Counted from the first letter of the stretch, positions 25,051-34,301 are shown. The stretch is 64,000 nt of DNA from CALGLS01 sp965222105 (GCA_965222105.1 CBDCTQ010000024.1:89287-153286); one strand, 5' to 3'. The notes: generated by a model not told the origin, from the sequence alone. Numbers and translations are program-made.

Positions 25051-27114
25051 TTAAGAACCATTAGACAGGGTAATACTTTCGATGATGTCGCCTTGTTCAA
25101 TTTGGTGGACAACGCCCATCCCTTCAATTACCCGCGCAAAAATAGTATAATTTCCATCCAAATGGGGTGTCGGAGAGTGGGTAATAAAAAACTGGGTGCA
25201 TTCGGTATGGTTTCCGGCCGATGCCATTCCCACCAGTCCGGCCTGATCAAAGTAGGTGGGCGGCAGTTCTGAGCGGATGGTGTAGTCGAGTGAGCCATAG
25301 CCATCCCCTCTGGTGCATCCCCCCTGGATGACGAAGTTGGGAATGACGCGGTGAAAATTCTTCCCGTTAAAAAATTTGTTTTGTGCCAACTTGATGAAAT
25401 TGAGGACGGTGCCGGGGGCCGATTCGAGAAAAAGTTCAAGTACCACATTTCCTTTGCTGGTTTTGATGGTGGCTTTTTTATTGCTTATATCCGGATCGTA
25501 CACATTCCAATCGATGGGATGGGTAATTTCCGGACTTTCCGAGTCGGGGTTATCCTCGTCGGCGAAGAAATCGATTGTTTTTTTCAATTCTTTCCAGGTC
25601 TCAAACTCTCTGGGCAGGGCCAATTTGTTCAATGTAGTAGTGAGGAAGTCCAGGCTGTCGAGATTTTCGGCAAAGTTGAGTTGGGAATCGCGGAGTACTT
25701 CTGCCGCGATGGCCGTCATAGCGGGATCTCTTTTGATGATGGCTTCTTCGAAAGCATCGGCTAGGTCTTTTTTTACCCGCTTTGAACCGACAAAACCAAA
25801 AAAAGTAACAAAGTCGGAAGCGCGGGCGATCTCTGCCAGTGCATTTACGGCGGCGGCCCGAACGATGGTTTGGTCATTGTCCAGAAATTGGTTTTTGATA
25901 TAGCGGTAGTTCCATTTGAATTGGCTGAGGGCGTCGAGGATGGCTGCCTTTTCGTATGGATTAGTAGAGGCGGCGAGCCTGTTTTTAAGTTCGTAATTGA
26001 CCTGTCCTTTGCTTATTTCAAAATAGCTGGGCATCCACTTATTAGCCGCTTTGTACAAAGTCATTTGTATTTGCCAGTGGAGGGTGGTATCTCTGGCTTT
26101 TCGCCAAAGGGTATTGGCAGCGGTGGGTATTCCCTTATCCACAAAATACTGGGCGGCGGTGTTGGCTACGTGCAGATTGTTGTTATCGAGCAGGGGGGTA
26201 AGTAGTGGTTCTACAATGGCATAATCAAAAGAGGCCAGTGCGCGGATGATGTTGCATTTTACCCGGTAGTCCTTTTCGATGCCCAACCTGTTTTGGAGGG
26301 CGTTGAAAGCTGCGGGTGTTTTCGATTTGCCAAGTGCCAGCGCCAGCGGCATGCGCAGGTTGGGGTCGGTGGATTGTGCCAGCGATTTTGATAACAATAC
26401 TACTGCGGTACTGTCCAACGAAATGCCTTTGGCCCGACCCAGATAGTTGGCAGCGATCAACCGGACGGAATGAGGGTATCCCGTTCTTGCCACAAAGTCG
26501 ACCATTCGGGTGGTGCCTTCCGGCAAAATCAAATTGCGCAGGGCAAACCGGTATATTCCTCTGGCCTGACCCACCAATAGTAAGGTGTCGGTACGCAAAT
26601 AAGTTGTGATGGTGCTCAGGTTTTTCAGCTGGGCTTTGGTAGCGCATTTGCCCACCGCCTCCAGGATGGTACTGTTCAGTCCATCGGCTATTGATAGGGA
26701 ATCGTTTTTTTGAAAAGCTTTCAGCAAAATGGGCTCGGCTTTTTCCGCCCCTATTTGTCCGAGGGCATAAGCCGCCGCCTGTCTTACTTCCATCACCTCA
26801 TCGTTCAATACCAAGTCAGCCAGACTATCGATGGCTGCTTCCGTTTTGAACGAACCGAACGCCAGCGCTGCACCATACCGGAATGTAGGGTCTGAGTGGT
26901 GAAAATAGTCCAGGAGGCTATCCAGGTTTTGGGCATCCTGCCAACCGTATAGTTTTTGGACTTCAGGATTGTCCAAGTCCCAGTTTATTCGTGTCAATTT
27001 TTTTTCTTCAAGGGGTCGGCATTGGGCAACTAGTATTGACAGTGCTATCAAAAGCCATAACCGGGAAAGAGGAAGTTGAACCATGTATTGAAATGCTGAA
27101 TTATACTTCTCCAA
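25051..27114 (-). CDS. HEAT-repeat lipoprotein with C-terminal cyclophilin peptidyl-prolyl isomerase
   Basis: 687 residues. An N-terminal hydrophobic segment ends in a lipobox (LVAQC, Cys about 32); start at 27114, or at the internal ATG 27084, which gives a more compact signal. Residues about 50-510 contain HEAT/PBS-lyase-type repeats (YGAALAFGSF, VRQAAAYALGQIGAEKAEP, RAAAVNALAEIA). Residues about 535-685 are a cyclophilin: FLESAPGTVLNFIKLAQ, NFHRVIPNFVIQGG, GLVGMASAGNHTECTQFFIT, and HLDGNYTIFARVIEGMGVV. The catalytic Arg of FHRVIPNFVIQGG is kept; the usual MAN.GP appears as MASAGNH. Isomerase on a long helical solenoid, probably facing the periplasm. Confidence 0.88.
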   Translation of the reverse strand: MEKYNSAFQYMVQLPLSRLWLLIALSILVAQCRPLEEKKLTRINWDLDNPEVQKLYGWQDAQNLDSLLDYFHHSDPTFRYGAALAFGSFKTEAAIDSLADLVLNDEVMEVRQAAAYALGQIGAEKAEPILLKAFQKNDSLSIADGLNSTILEAVGKCATKAQLKNLSTITTYLRTDTLLLVGQARGIYRFALRNLILPEGTTRMVDFVARTGYPHSVRLIAANYLGRAKGISLDSTAVVLLSKSLAQSTDPNLRMPLALALGKSKTPAAFNALQNRLGIEKDYRVKCNIIRALASFDYAIVEPLLTPLLDNNNLHVANTAAQYFVDKGIPTAANTLWRKARDTTLHWQIQMTLYKAANKWMPSYFEISKGQVNYELKNRLAASTNPYEKAAILDALSQFKWNYRYIKNQFLDNDQTIVRAAAVNALAEIARASDFVTFFGFVGSKRVKKDLADAFEEAIIKRDPAMTAIAAEVLRDSQLNFAENLDSLDFLTTTLNKLALPREFETWKELKKTIDFFADEDNPDSESPEITHPIDWNVYDPDISNKKATIKTSKGNVVLELFLESAPGTVLNFIKLAQNKFFNGKNFHRVIPNFVIQGGCTRGDGYGSLDYTIRSELPPTYFDQAGLVGMASAGNHTECTQFFITHSPTPHLDGNYTIFARVIEGMGVVHQIEQGDIIESITLSNGS

Positions 27115-27368
27115 GGCAAAATTTGTGAAACTTGCCAGTGTCTACTCCCGCCTGGAGCGGGACTGGCGACAGGTAGAAGATTACACAAATTGGGTTTAAT
27201 TTGTCCGAAGGACAAAAATCTATGTGTGCTACTGTGCCTATGTGTTTCAAAATATCCACCGCAAGGAGGTTAAAAAATCACAAATCTTGGGTTGCAGTAC
27301 TATAAAATATGGTGAGCAAGAAGTAGCCCCTTCAACGAGTAGCTGACACTTTGCGACTGTGGGGTGAT

Positions 27369-27713
27369 TCAGGTTTTCGCCTTACGCACTGCTCTGAAAC
27401 TCCTGATGAAGGCCACCATCGCCAACAAGCCCGTAAGGATCGGCAGGATGGTGCGCACCAAACTAAGGCCTCCGGCATTCAACGCTTTGGGCAACCGCAT
27501 GCCGAGCAGGGCGAGCAGGATCACGGTGGTCAACAATACAGCAATGTGTGCAATGGTTTTGTTTTCTTTGCGAAGCCCATTGTTACACAACAATAGTGCT
27601 ACACCAAAGCCGACAGGGATGAAAGCGGTACCGGAGCTGGTGGCAAAATAACCCCACAGCCCCATGGCGATGAGAACAATGGCGTTGAGCAAACTGGCGG
27701 AATGTGGTTTCAT
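27369..27713 (-). CDS. Small membrane protein, unknown function
   Basis: 114 residues with four hydrophobic segments (MKPHSASLLNAIVLIAMG, then GTAFIPVGFGVALLL, HIAVLLTTVILLALLG, ILPILTGLLAMVAFI) and a basic C-terminus RSFRAVRKAKT. General resemblance to TMEM14-like or DUF4134-like small membrane proteins, not close enough to name. It sits alone between the HEAT-cyclophilin and PBP1A genes, with about 100 bp to the latter's stop. The 27115-27368 interval upstream holds only a CCCGCC...GGCGACAGG-type inverted repeat and no gene. Confidence 0.65.
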   Translation of the reverse strand: MKPHSASLLNAIVLIAMGLWGYFATSSGTAFIPVGFGVALLLCNNGLRKENKTIAHIAVLLTTVILLALLGMRLPKALNAGGLSLVRTILPILTGLLAMVAFIRSFRAVRKAKT

Positions 27714-27812
27714 AATATGCTTGGAAGGTTAATTAATTATTGATTTTTGATTTTTGCTGACGTTGGGCTATCATCAGTGAAGTTATTGTTTGGATGGGTA
27801 TCCTAATTGCCC

Positions 27813-30479
27813 TCAAAAATCCTCATTTTCTTCTTCCTCCTCTTCTCCATCTTCCGGTGTTGGTTTGGTTTTTCCAAAATTGAATAAATTATCATCGAAG
27901 CTTTCGTCTTCGTCGGGTATGCCTTCTTCGCCGGGGCCGTCGCCGGGTATTCTTCCGGGACCGTAGTCGTATTCGTCGCAGTTGACCACGATGCCCAGAT
28001 CGCCCGATGGTACAAAGAAACGCTTTTTAGGATCGTAGCCCGTTTCGGGGTTGGCCTCCAGGCGCGTCAGGAATTTAGCGAAAAAGGGGCGGGCCATCCG
28101 GGCACCGATGCCGTAGCGGAGGTCGCGGAAGCGGATCCACCGATCATCGCCCCCTACCCAGGTACCCACTACGAGGTCGGGCGAAAGCCCTACAAACCAG
28201 CCGTCAACATAGTCGTTGGTGGTGCCCGTTTTGCCACCGAGCTCGCTTTTTATTTTGCTGAAGCCGGGTAGCCCCTGCGACATTACTCTTTTCAACATGC
28301 TCAGCATAACGTAGTTGGTGTTGGGGTGGAGTGCCAGGCGTTCTTCGGGGATCTCTTCGTATATGAGTCGTCCGTTTTTGTCGGTGATGCGGGTTATGAA
28401 TACGGGTTTGTTGTTGAGACCGTTGTTGGCAAAGGTGGTGTAGGCGCCGGTCAGTTCCATCACGGTCAGATCGCTGGCGCCCAGGCAGATGGAAGGTTGC
28501 TTGGGTATGCGGTAGGATCCGTTTGACCGGATTGCGGAGGAGTCCAGTCCCATTTTGTGTACGAGGCCGCGGACGTATTCGGTGTCGCCGAGTTGTTTCA
28601 TCAGGTAAACCGAAACGGTGTTTTTGGAGTGCGCCAATCCTTTAAACAAAGTGTAGGGATTGCCGGTGTATTTGCCGTCGGCGTTGTTGGGGGTCCAGTC
28701 GGAGAGCAACCCGAAATTGCCTTCATCTTTGTGGATGGTGTAGGGCAGGTCGAACACCCGGAAGCAGGGCGATATGCCGGAGTGGGCAATGACGGTGGAA
28801 TAGATAAACGGTTTGAAGGTGGAGCCCACCTGCCGGTCGGAGGTTACGTGGTCGTATTGGAAGTATTTGTGGTTGATGCCGCCCACCCACGCTTTTACAT
28901 GTCCGGTACTTGGTTCGACGGCTACTGATCCAAGCTGGAGGAACATGCTGTGGTATTTGATGGAGTCGATGGGCGAAAGGACGGTATCTTTTTCCAGCCG
29001 GTCGTTGTAGGCAAACACTTTCATTTTGACCGGGGTGTTGAAACTTTTGTCCACGGCTCTTTGGAGTTTTGTCCATTGTTGTTTGAGGGTTTTCCAGTGG
29101 TCGCTGTTCATCAACCGGCGGTATTTGACGGCCAGTTTGGAACCCACAAATTTTTGGGAAACCAATTTGGCCAGCGAGCCCTTTTCTTTTTCTTCTTTGA
29201 GCATTCGCTCGATGTCGACATCGCGGAGGTTGGTGAATCCGTCTTTTGTTTTGGCTATTTGTTCCAGTATTTCCGAAAGGTATTGATACCGCATTTTATC
29301 GTAGCGGTCGGTGTGGTAGACGGCCCGTTGGAGGGCTCTTTTTCTGGCTTTGTTTTGGAGTTCGATCTCTTCGGCTTCCCAGGTGGGGTCTTCGTAGGTC
29401 CAGGGGTCTTTGCCTTTCCAGTGTTTCCAGAAAGTTTGTTGGAGTTTGGCCATGTGTTCGATCATAGCTTCTTCGGCATATTGCTGGATGGTGGGGTCGA
29501 GGGTGGTGTATATTTTGAGGCCGTCACGGTAAATGTCGTAGGTGGTGCCGTCGGGTTTGCGGTTTTCTTCGCGGGTCAGTATTTCCTTGATACCTTCGCC
29601 CAGTCGCATACGGAAGTAGGGGGCAGGGCCGTCGGCGTGGGTTTTGCGATTGAAGTTGGACATGTCGAGGGGGAGTCCGCGGAGTGAGTCGTACTCGATC
29701 TGGGAGATCATCTTGTTCTTTTTCATTTGGTGGAGTACGATCATTCGGCGGTGTCGGACGGTGTCGGGACGCCGGATGGGGTTGAAGAGGGCGGGGTTTT
29801 TGAGCATACCTACCAGAGTGGCTGCCTCCTGGATGAGGAGGGAGTCCTGGCTTTTGCCAAAATATACTTCAGCGGCGGCTTTGATGCCATAGGCGTCGTA
29901 GAGGAAGCTGAACTTGTTGAGATACATGGTGATGATCTCTTCTTTGGTGTAGCTTCTTTCGAGTTTGACGGCTATGATCCATTCTTTGAATTTCTGGATC
30001 ACTCGCTGGATACCGCTGCCCGCTCTTTTGGTGAACAGCATTTTGGCGAGTTGCTGGGTGACAGTACTGGCGCCACCGGCGCTTTTTCGGCGCAAAAAGA
30101 CCGTTTTGCCCAGCACCCGCAGCAGGGCCTCACCGTCGATGCCGCTGTGTTGGTAGTAGCGTTCGTCTTCGGTGGCTACGAGGGCCTGGACGAGGTAGGG
30201 CGATAGTTGTTCGTAGGCAACGGGGATGCGGTTTTCGACGTAGTAGCGGCCGAGCACATCTCCGTTGGCAGCGTATACTTCGGTGGCGAGGTTGCTTTTG
30301 GGGTTTTCGAGTTCTTCAAAGGTGGGCAGGTCCTGAAAGGAAAAGAATACGAACATCAATGCCGTGGCCAACACCCCTGCTATGGTCAGGCGCCACATCC
30401 ATTTAACGACTTTCCGGTATACGGGCCTCCTTTTTTGGCGGATTTCCTTTGCCGAAAGGTTATTGTCAGTATTATCCAT
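27813..30479 (-). CDS. Class A penicillin-binding protein (PBP1A-type transglycosylase/transpeptidase)
   Basis: 888 residues: short cytoplasmic tail, one membrane helix (about 28-48), a family 51 transglycosylase domain (about 65-250) with catalytic Glu104 in VATEDERYYQHSGID and the SAGGASTVTQQLAK and KEWIIAVKLERSYTKEEI blocks, then a transpeptidase domain. Active-site motifs are SxxK in GSTFKP, SxN in SKN and KTG in GGKTGTT. It polymerises glycan strands and cross-links peptidoglycan on the outer face of the inner membrane. The tail is very acidic (a run of Glu near the C-terminus, EDGEEEEEENEDF), which may be flexible or interact with partners. Confidence 0.95.
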   Translation of the reverse strand: MDNTDNNLSAKEIRQKRRPVYRKVVKWMWRLTIAGVLATALMFVFFSFQDLPTFEELENPKSNLATEVYAANGDVLGRYYVENRIPVAYEQLSPYLVQALVATEDERYYQHSGIDGEALLRVLGKTVFLRRKSAGGASTVTQQLAKMLFTKRAGSGIQRVIQKFKEWIIAVKLERSYTKEEIITMYLNKFSFLYDAYGIKAAAEVYFGKSQDSLLIQEAATLVGMLKNPALFNPIRRPDTVRHRRMIVLHQMKKNKMISQIEYDSLRGLPLDMSNFNRKTHADGPAPYFRMRLGEGIKEILTREENRKPDGTTYDIYRDGLKIYTTLDPTIQQYAEEAMIEHMAKLQQTFWKHWKGKDPWTYEDPTWEAEEIELQNKARKRALQRAVYHTDRYDKMRYQYLSEILEQIAKTKDGFTNLRDVDIERMLKEEKEKGSLAKLVSQKFVGSKLAVKYRRLMNSDHWKTLKQQWTKLQRAVDKSFNTPVKMKVFAYNDRLEKDTVLSPIDSIKYHSMFLQLGSVAVEPSTGHVKAWVGGINHKYFQYDHVTSDRQVGSTFKPFIYSTVIAHSGISPCFRVFDLPYTIHKDEGNFGLLSDWTPNNADGKYTGNPYTLFKGLAHSKNTVSVYLMKQLGDTEYVRGLVHKMGLDSSAIRSNGSYRIPKQPSICLGASDLTVMELTGAYTTFANNGLNNKPVFITRITDKNGRLIYEEIPEERLALHPNTNYVMLSMLKRVMSQGLPGFSKIKSELGGKTGTTNDYVDGWFVGLSPDLVVGTWVGGDDRWIRFRDLRYGIGARMARPFFAKFLTRLEANPETGYDPKKRFFVPSGDLGIVVNCDEYDYGPGRIPGDGPGEEGIPDEDESFDDNLFNFGKTKPTPEDGEEEEEENEDF

Positions 30480-30706
30480 GAAGTGATCGTTTTGTCGCCT
30501 TTTGCGTAAAAACTGGTTTTGGAAACGCTCCGGCGAAATAGCATGTTTAATCGTATTCTTCGATACCTAAAAAGAGTTAGCAAACATACGAAATTTGTTT
30601 CAGAGCTGCGCTATAATTCCTGAATTGATGGGTGTTCTTCTATTATCTGGCAGGGGTGAATGACTATTCGTGGGGTTATGCTATACGTAAACGTTAGAAA
30701 AATGTG

Positions 30707-31780
30707 TCATATTTTGGAGAGGAGATGATTGTAGTGCTTCAATGATTCCCGGATTTGCTCGTCGGGTACCTCCTGGTTATAAATCCCTTTTCCAATATAA
30801 GATAGGAGGCTGAAGCGATTGGCGTGATCGTTTTTTTTGTCCTGCCGCATCAGGTCGACCAAATGGCCGAAGGCGGCTTCGGGTATGCTGCGATGTGGAA
30901 ACTGCCGGAACAAAAAAGCAGCTATGGGCTCAAAAACGGCTTCCGAGATCAGCCCTTTGGTTACCGATAGCCAGCTTTCGCAGATCATGCCGGCGGCAAT
31001 GGCCTCACCGTGCAATAAGGGATCAGTAGCATCCATCCAGTAGCTTTCCAGGGCATGCCCGACGGTGTGCCCAAAATTGAGGATTTTGCGGAGGCCTTCT
31101 TCAAAAGGGTCTTCTTCTACGATCTTGTTTTTGATCAGCAAGGACTGGTAGATCAGGTCTTCCCAATTCATTTCTGGTGAATGGATGTCCAGCTTTTGCA
31201 AATCCTTCCAAAGCAAGACATCGCCGATCAGGGCATGCTTTACTAATTCTGCAAATCCGCTTCGCAATTCCCGGGGCGGCAAACTGCTTAAAAACGACGG
31301 ACAAATAAACACTTTAGCGGGATTTTTAAACACCCCCACCGCATTTTTTACCGAACGAAAATTGACCCCCAGCTTGCCGCCCACCGAAGCATCTACCATG
31401 GCCAACAAACTGGTAGGCACCTGCACAAAATGGATACCCCGCTTGAATGTAGCTGCACAAAAACCGGCCATGTCTCCCGCCACCCCGCCTCCAAGGATGA
31501 AGACCAACGAATGGCGCCGTTTGAGCTGTAGCCCCATCATTTGATCCCAGATGGAGTGACAGGTTTCCAGGTTTTTCTGTGCTTCGCCGGCCGGAATTTT
31601 TATGACCGGACAATCGCCAGCGTCCGATTTTTCCAGGAAGAAGGGCAGGCAGTACTGAGCGGTATTGTCATCTACAACAATGACCTTACGTCTGGTTCTG
31701 GTATGATCCTTCACTTGATCCCAGAAGGCGGGGTCGGAGCCCAGGTTGATGTCGTAATGTTGGGTACGAATGGTCTTCAT
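30707..31780 (-). CDS. aroB: 3-dehydroquinate synthase
   Basis: 357 residues. Converts DAHP to 3-dehydroquinate in the shikimate pathway with NAD+ and a divalent metal. Diagnostic blocks: LVFILGGGVAGDMAGFCAAT near residue 94, HFVQVPTSLLAMVDASVGGK near 117, GFAELVKHALIGD near 175, FGHTVGHALES near 234 and HGEAIAAGM near 257, including the metal-binding Glu and two His. Slightly short N-terminus, as in many bacterial AroB. Its start overlaps the stop of the ABC ATPase gene by 4 bp (ATGA type), so the two are translationally coupled although functionally unrelated. Confidence 0.93.
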   Translation of the reverse strand: MKTIRTQHYDINLGSDPAFWDQVKDHTRTRRKVIVVDDNTAQYCLPFFLEKSDAGDCPVIKIPAGEAQKNLETCHSIWDQMMGLQLKRRHSLVFILGGGVAGDMAGFCAATFKRGIHFVQVPTSLLAMVDASVGGKLGVNFRSVKNAVGVFKNPAKVFICPSFLSSLPPRELRSGFAELVKHALIGDVLLWKDLQKLDIHSPEMNWEDLIYQSLLIKNKIVEEDPFEEGLRKILNFGHTVGHALESYWMDATDPLLHGEAIAAGMICESWLSVTKGLISEAVFEPIAAFLFRQFPHRSIPEAAFGHLVDLMRQDKKNDHANRFSLLSYIGKGIYNQEVPDEQIRESLKHYNHLLSKI

Positions 31781-32472
31781 ACGTCGGGCAATAACTGGTC
31801 GAGGGTGGCTTTGGTTTGCTGGCTGATGGATTGTTTGAAGGTACGGGTGAGGCTGTCGAATTCATCGGGTTGAAATACTTGCGAGAACCGCTTTTGGCGG
31901 AGCAAGAAGATGCTGTCGCAAATTTCGGTGAGTGAGTGGATGATGTGCGACGAGAGGAGAATGGTCTTCTCCAGTTGTTTGAGGCGTTGGAGTACCAGTT
32001 CTATTTTTTCGCTGCTTTCCACATCTACTCCGTTGAAGGGTTCATCCAGGATGAGTATGGGCCGGTTGAAGGTCAGGGTGCCCAGAAAGGCGAGCTTTTT
32101 TTTCATGCCGGTGGAATAGTTCTCAATGAGGCCATCGAGGGGGAGGTCGAAGAGGCTGTTCCAGTGGTCGATGTTGAAGGAGGGGTTGCCCTGTGCGAGA
32201 AGCTGGAGGTACTCTCTGCCGCGGAGCCAGGGGTAGAAATAGTTGTTGGTTTCGAGGTAGGCGATGTGGTTGGGCTGGAGGGGTTGGTTGTCGAACAATA
32301 CGTTTCCGTCGGTGGGTGGGAGAAAGCCATACAGGGTGTTGAAGAGGGTGGTTTTGCCGCTGCCGTTCAGTCCGAGTATGCCATGTACTTTTCCAGGCTG
32401 GAAGGTGGCTTCCAGTTGGTCGAGTACCAGGTGGCTTCCGTAAGCTGCTTGCAGGTTCTGTATGGTTAGCAT
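31777..32472 (-). CDS. ABC transporter ATP-binding protein
   Basis: 231 residues. Walker A GLNGSGKTT (34-42), signature YSTGMKKK (119-126), Walker B LILDEP (140-145), followed by LLSSHIIHSL (H-loop). The STGMKKK form is typical of exporter-type ATPases (ABC-2, CcmA/YxlF-like). The permease gene 32805-33749 lies upstream on the same strand, separated by 332 bp that contain a dispersed repeat; I infer that the two form one transporter. aroB follows with a 4-bp overlap. Confidence 0.88.
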   Translation of the reverse strand: MLTIQNLQAAYGSHLVLDQLEATFQPGKVHGILGLNGSGKTTLFNTLYGFLPPTDGNVLFDNQPLQPNHIAYLETNNYFYPWLRGREYLQLLAQGNPSFNIDHWNSLFDLPLDGLIENYSTGMKKKLAFLGTLTFNRPILILDEPFNGVDVESSEKIELVLQRLKQLEKTILLSSHIIHSLTEICDSIFLLRQKRFSQVFQPDEFDSLTRTFKQSISQQTKATLDQLLPDV

Positions 32473-32589
32473 GTGGTTGGAAGTATTATGATTGTTTTTT
32501 GCGAAAAGACCATTTTCTTGCGATGCCTCCGGCGGGGTACTTTTTCAGTCGAAAAACCGCCTGTCTGGTCGGCCGGAAAGTACCCAAAA

Positions 32590-32712
32590 TTCTAGTATAT
32601 AAGGCTCAAAGTAACGGATAATAAGAGACCAGGCCCAGAGGGCCGAAATGTTGGTAAAACAGCGATAATACACACCAATCTTATAGGGCCAGAGAGCCTG
32701 CCCCGCGAATTT
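32590..32712 (-). repeat. Dispersed repeat family 3, copy in the ABC transporter operon
   Basis: On the minus strand this contains GGGGCAGGCTCTCTGG, then GGTGTGTATTATCGCTG, then TACCAACAT and GGCCCTCTGGGCC. The same blocks occur near 50041-50120 and 53256-53376. The flanking 32538-32584 also holds an inverted GGTACTTTT/GAAAGTACC pair. The copy lies between the putative permease and ATPase genes; no reading frame is supportable in 32473-32804. Confidence 0.6.
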
Positions 32713-32804
32713 TACAAAAGATCCGTTATTTCACTCCCGGAGCACTAAGCAAAACAAAAGCAGCCGCACACAGGCCGGCTCCTGCACCCTCATGTACTAA
32801 GCAG

Positions 32805-33749
32805 TTAGTTGAATAAAGCAGATCTGCCCATCGTCTTAACCGCCCGGCGCCAATAGACCCAAAGATACACCAAACATGCGGGTGCAAAAAACGGAATAAT
32901 AAGGCAAAGCAGAAAAATGCCTGCCGCCAGCGCATTGTTGGCTTTTTTGCGGCCGGGATAGTAGTGGGCGTACTTGTACGTTATGGCAAATGTCAGCACA
33001 CCGCTTACCACCAGCATCAGCGCCACCAGTATGTACCACAGGGAGGTGTGAAGTACCAAATACAATACATAATGCGGGGCCAGGGCCAGGTGGAAGGCCT
33101 TGTTTTGCTGGAGGACTTTTTGTGCGAGCCAGCTTTTTTTCAGAAGGGTGTGTTCGAGCAGATGGCGGTTCTCGATGGGGTCGTAGGCAGAAACAGCTAT
33201 TGTTGCCAACAATAATAGGACAATGGGCGTACTTGCCGTAAACATACAAGTGGCCAAACCGATGATGTATAGCAATGAAATGGCCCAAAACTGTTTGCGT
33301 AAAGCGGTCTTCAACTCATACAGCCGGGTTGGAACCCACCCCAGATTTTGTCCGGCGGCTGGTCGCAGCCGGTTTGCCCAACCGGCAGGCAGGAGGGCGA
33401 TGGCCAGAACTCCGACCTGAAGGACGGCAGCTTGCGCAAAATCTCCCAACAATATTATTACAAACATTGAAAACGGTAGCGCCAACAGACTGTATTCAGC
33501 CATGAATATTTGCCGGGTAGCGGAGTTGAGTAACTGCAAAAACCGCAGGTCCTGGCGCCGCAAATGGATGGCGGCTACAGCAAGCAGCACCACCAGAGCA
33601 ACCACCGGGCCGCCACCACGTTGGCTTCTGTCGAGCAAACCCAATACGAAAATGGCGATCATTGGAGTGGCCAGCAACAGCAGGGGCCAACCCACGTCGC
33701 GGAGGGCGCGGTACAGTTGGCGGAGTCGGAGTTGGAGGAGGAAGCTCAT
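32805..33749 (-). CDS. ABC transporter permease-like membrane protein
   Basis: 314 residues with about eight hydrophobic segments and no soluble domain of note. It begins with MSFLLQLRLRQLYRALRDVG, a charged amphipathic start typical of ABC-2-type permeases of the ABC_tran/CcmA exporter class, then long Leu/Ala-rich helices. Its position on the same strand upstream of an orphan exporter-type ATPase (31777-32472) supports pairing. Substrate unknown. Locally more GC-rich than the genes on either side. Confidence 0.65.
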   Translation of the reverse strand: MSFLLQLRLRQLYRALRDVGWPLLLLATPMIAIFVLGLLDRSQRGGGPVVALVVLLAVAAIHLRRQDLRFLQLLNSATRQIFMAEYSLLALPFSMFVIILLGDFAQAAVLQVGVLAIALLPAGWANRLRPAAGQNLGWVPTRLYELKTALRKQFWAISLLYIIGLATCMFTASTPIVLLLLATIAVSAYDPIENRHLLEHTLLKKSWLAQKVLQQNKAFHLALAPHYVLYLVLHTSLWYILVALMLVVSGVLTFAITYKYAHYYPGRKKANNALAAGIFLLCLIIPFFAPACLVYLWVYWRRAVKTMGRSALFN

Positions 33750-33888
33750 GCTGGTATCACAACGTTGAGAGCTGTTTTTTGTTGAGTATTAAGGATCGAT
33801 GGACAGCTTTTGTTTTCACAATGGTTGAGATATACAATATGAAGATCTGCAGACGATTAAGATAAGCAGCCGACCAATGATTTTTTTA

Positions 33889-34082
33889 GAGTGTGTGACA
33901 TATCTACCTGGCGGTAGACAGGCCTGCCGACCGGCAGGCGGGTTAGCGGAGCATCGCGGTTGCAAACCGCGACGAACGGCGTCTGCACAAAGATTTTTTC
34001 TGTGAATCTTTGTGTCCCCGTCTGGCCGCCGGACAGGTTCGTGTCTTTGTGGTAAAGGCCGCAGCGATTTTGTCATGCACTC
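33889..34082 (+). mobile_element. MITE-like element, family 2, copy 1 (complete)
   Basis: A 194-bp non-coding element bounded by imperfect 12-bp terminal inverted repeats, GAGTGTGTGACA (33889-33900) and TGTCATGCACTC (34071-34082). It is flanked on both sides by the 9-bp direct repeat ATTTTTTTA (33880-33888 and 34083-34091), which looks like a target-site duplication. It contains a CACAAAGATT/AATCTTTGTG hairpin. Copy 2 is at 39999-40175. It carries 20-bp palindromic inserts at 33923-33942 and 34018-34037; the latter is absent from copy 2. Confidence 0.65.
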
Positions 34083-34184
34083 ATTTTTTTAACGAATATG
34101 ATATTTCCCCTGTGTAGGTGAGTGGGGAGGTTCATGGAAGAAAAATATTTAAATCCAAAAAAATATATAAACATAACGATAAAG

Positions 34185-34215
34185 TTGCATGTTTTTTTTT
34201 TTTGATATACCTTTG
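34185..34215 (+). promoter_or_regulatory. Bacteroidota housekeeping promoter in front of a 13-codon remnant
   Basis: TTG at 34185-34187, a 20-bp spacer rich in T, and TACCTTTG at 34208-34215 match the TTG-N19-21-TAnnTTTG promoter. It is followed 45 bp later by an ATG (34260) that opens only 13 codons, so this promoter now appears to serve a truncated gene. Confidence 0.5.
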
Positions 34216-34259
34216 TCATCATATAGCCATCATTGTTAACTAAATTAATACCATCGACC

Positions 34260-34301
34260 ATGAAAACCACCTCGGTATTTAGGAACCTTTCCTTCATCTA
34301 A
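34260..34301 (+). pseudogene. Truncated leader or start of a lost gene
   Basis: ATG-initiated frame of 13 residues (MKTTSVFRNLSFI) then TAA, positioned correctly behind a good promoter (34185-34215). The residues look like the start of an exported protein. Nothing coding follows up to the insertion sequence at 34736; the 34302-34735 interval holds a GC-rich inverted repeat (CCCGCCCTT/AAGGGCGGG around 34548-34581) and AT-rich sequence. It could also be a short leader peptide. Confidence 0.3.

Noticed and set aside
34073..34297. 74-codon minus-strand frame overlapping the promoter region
   Set aside because: It runs through the end of MITE 2 and a poly-T tract, with no ribosome-binding or domain features.
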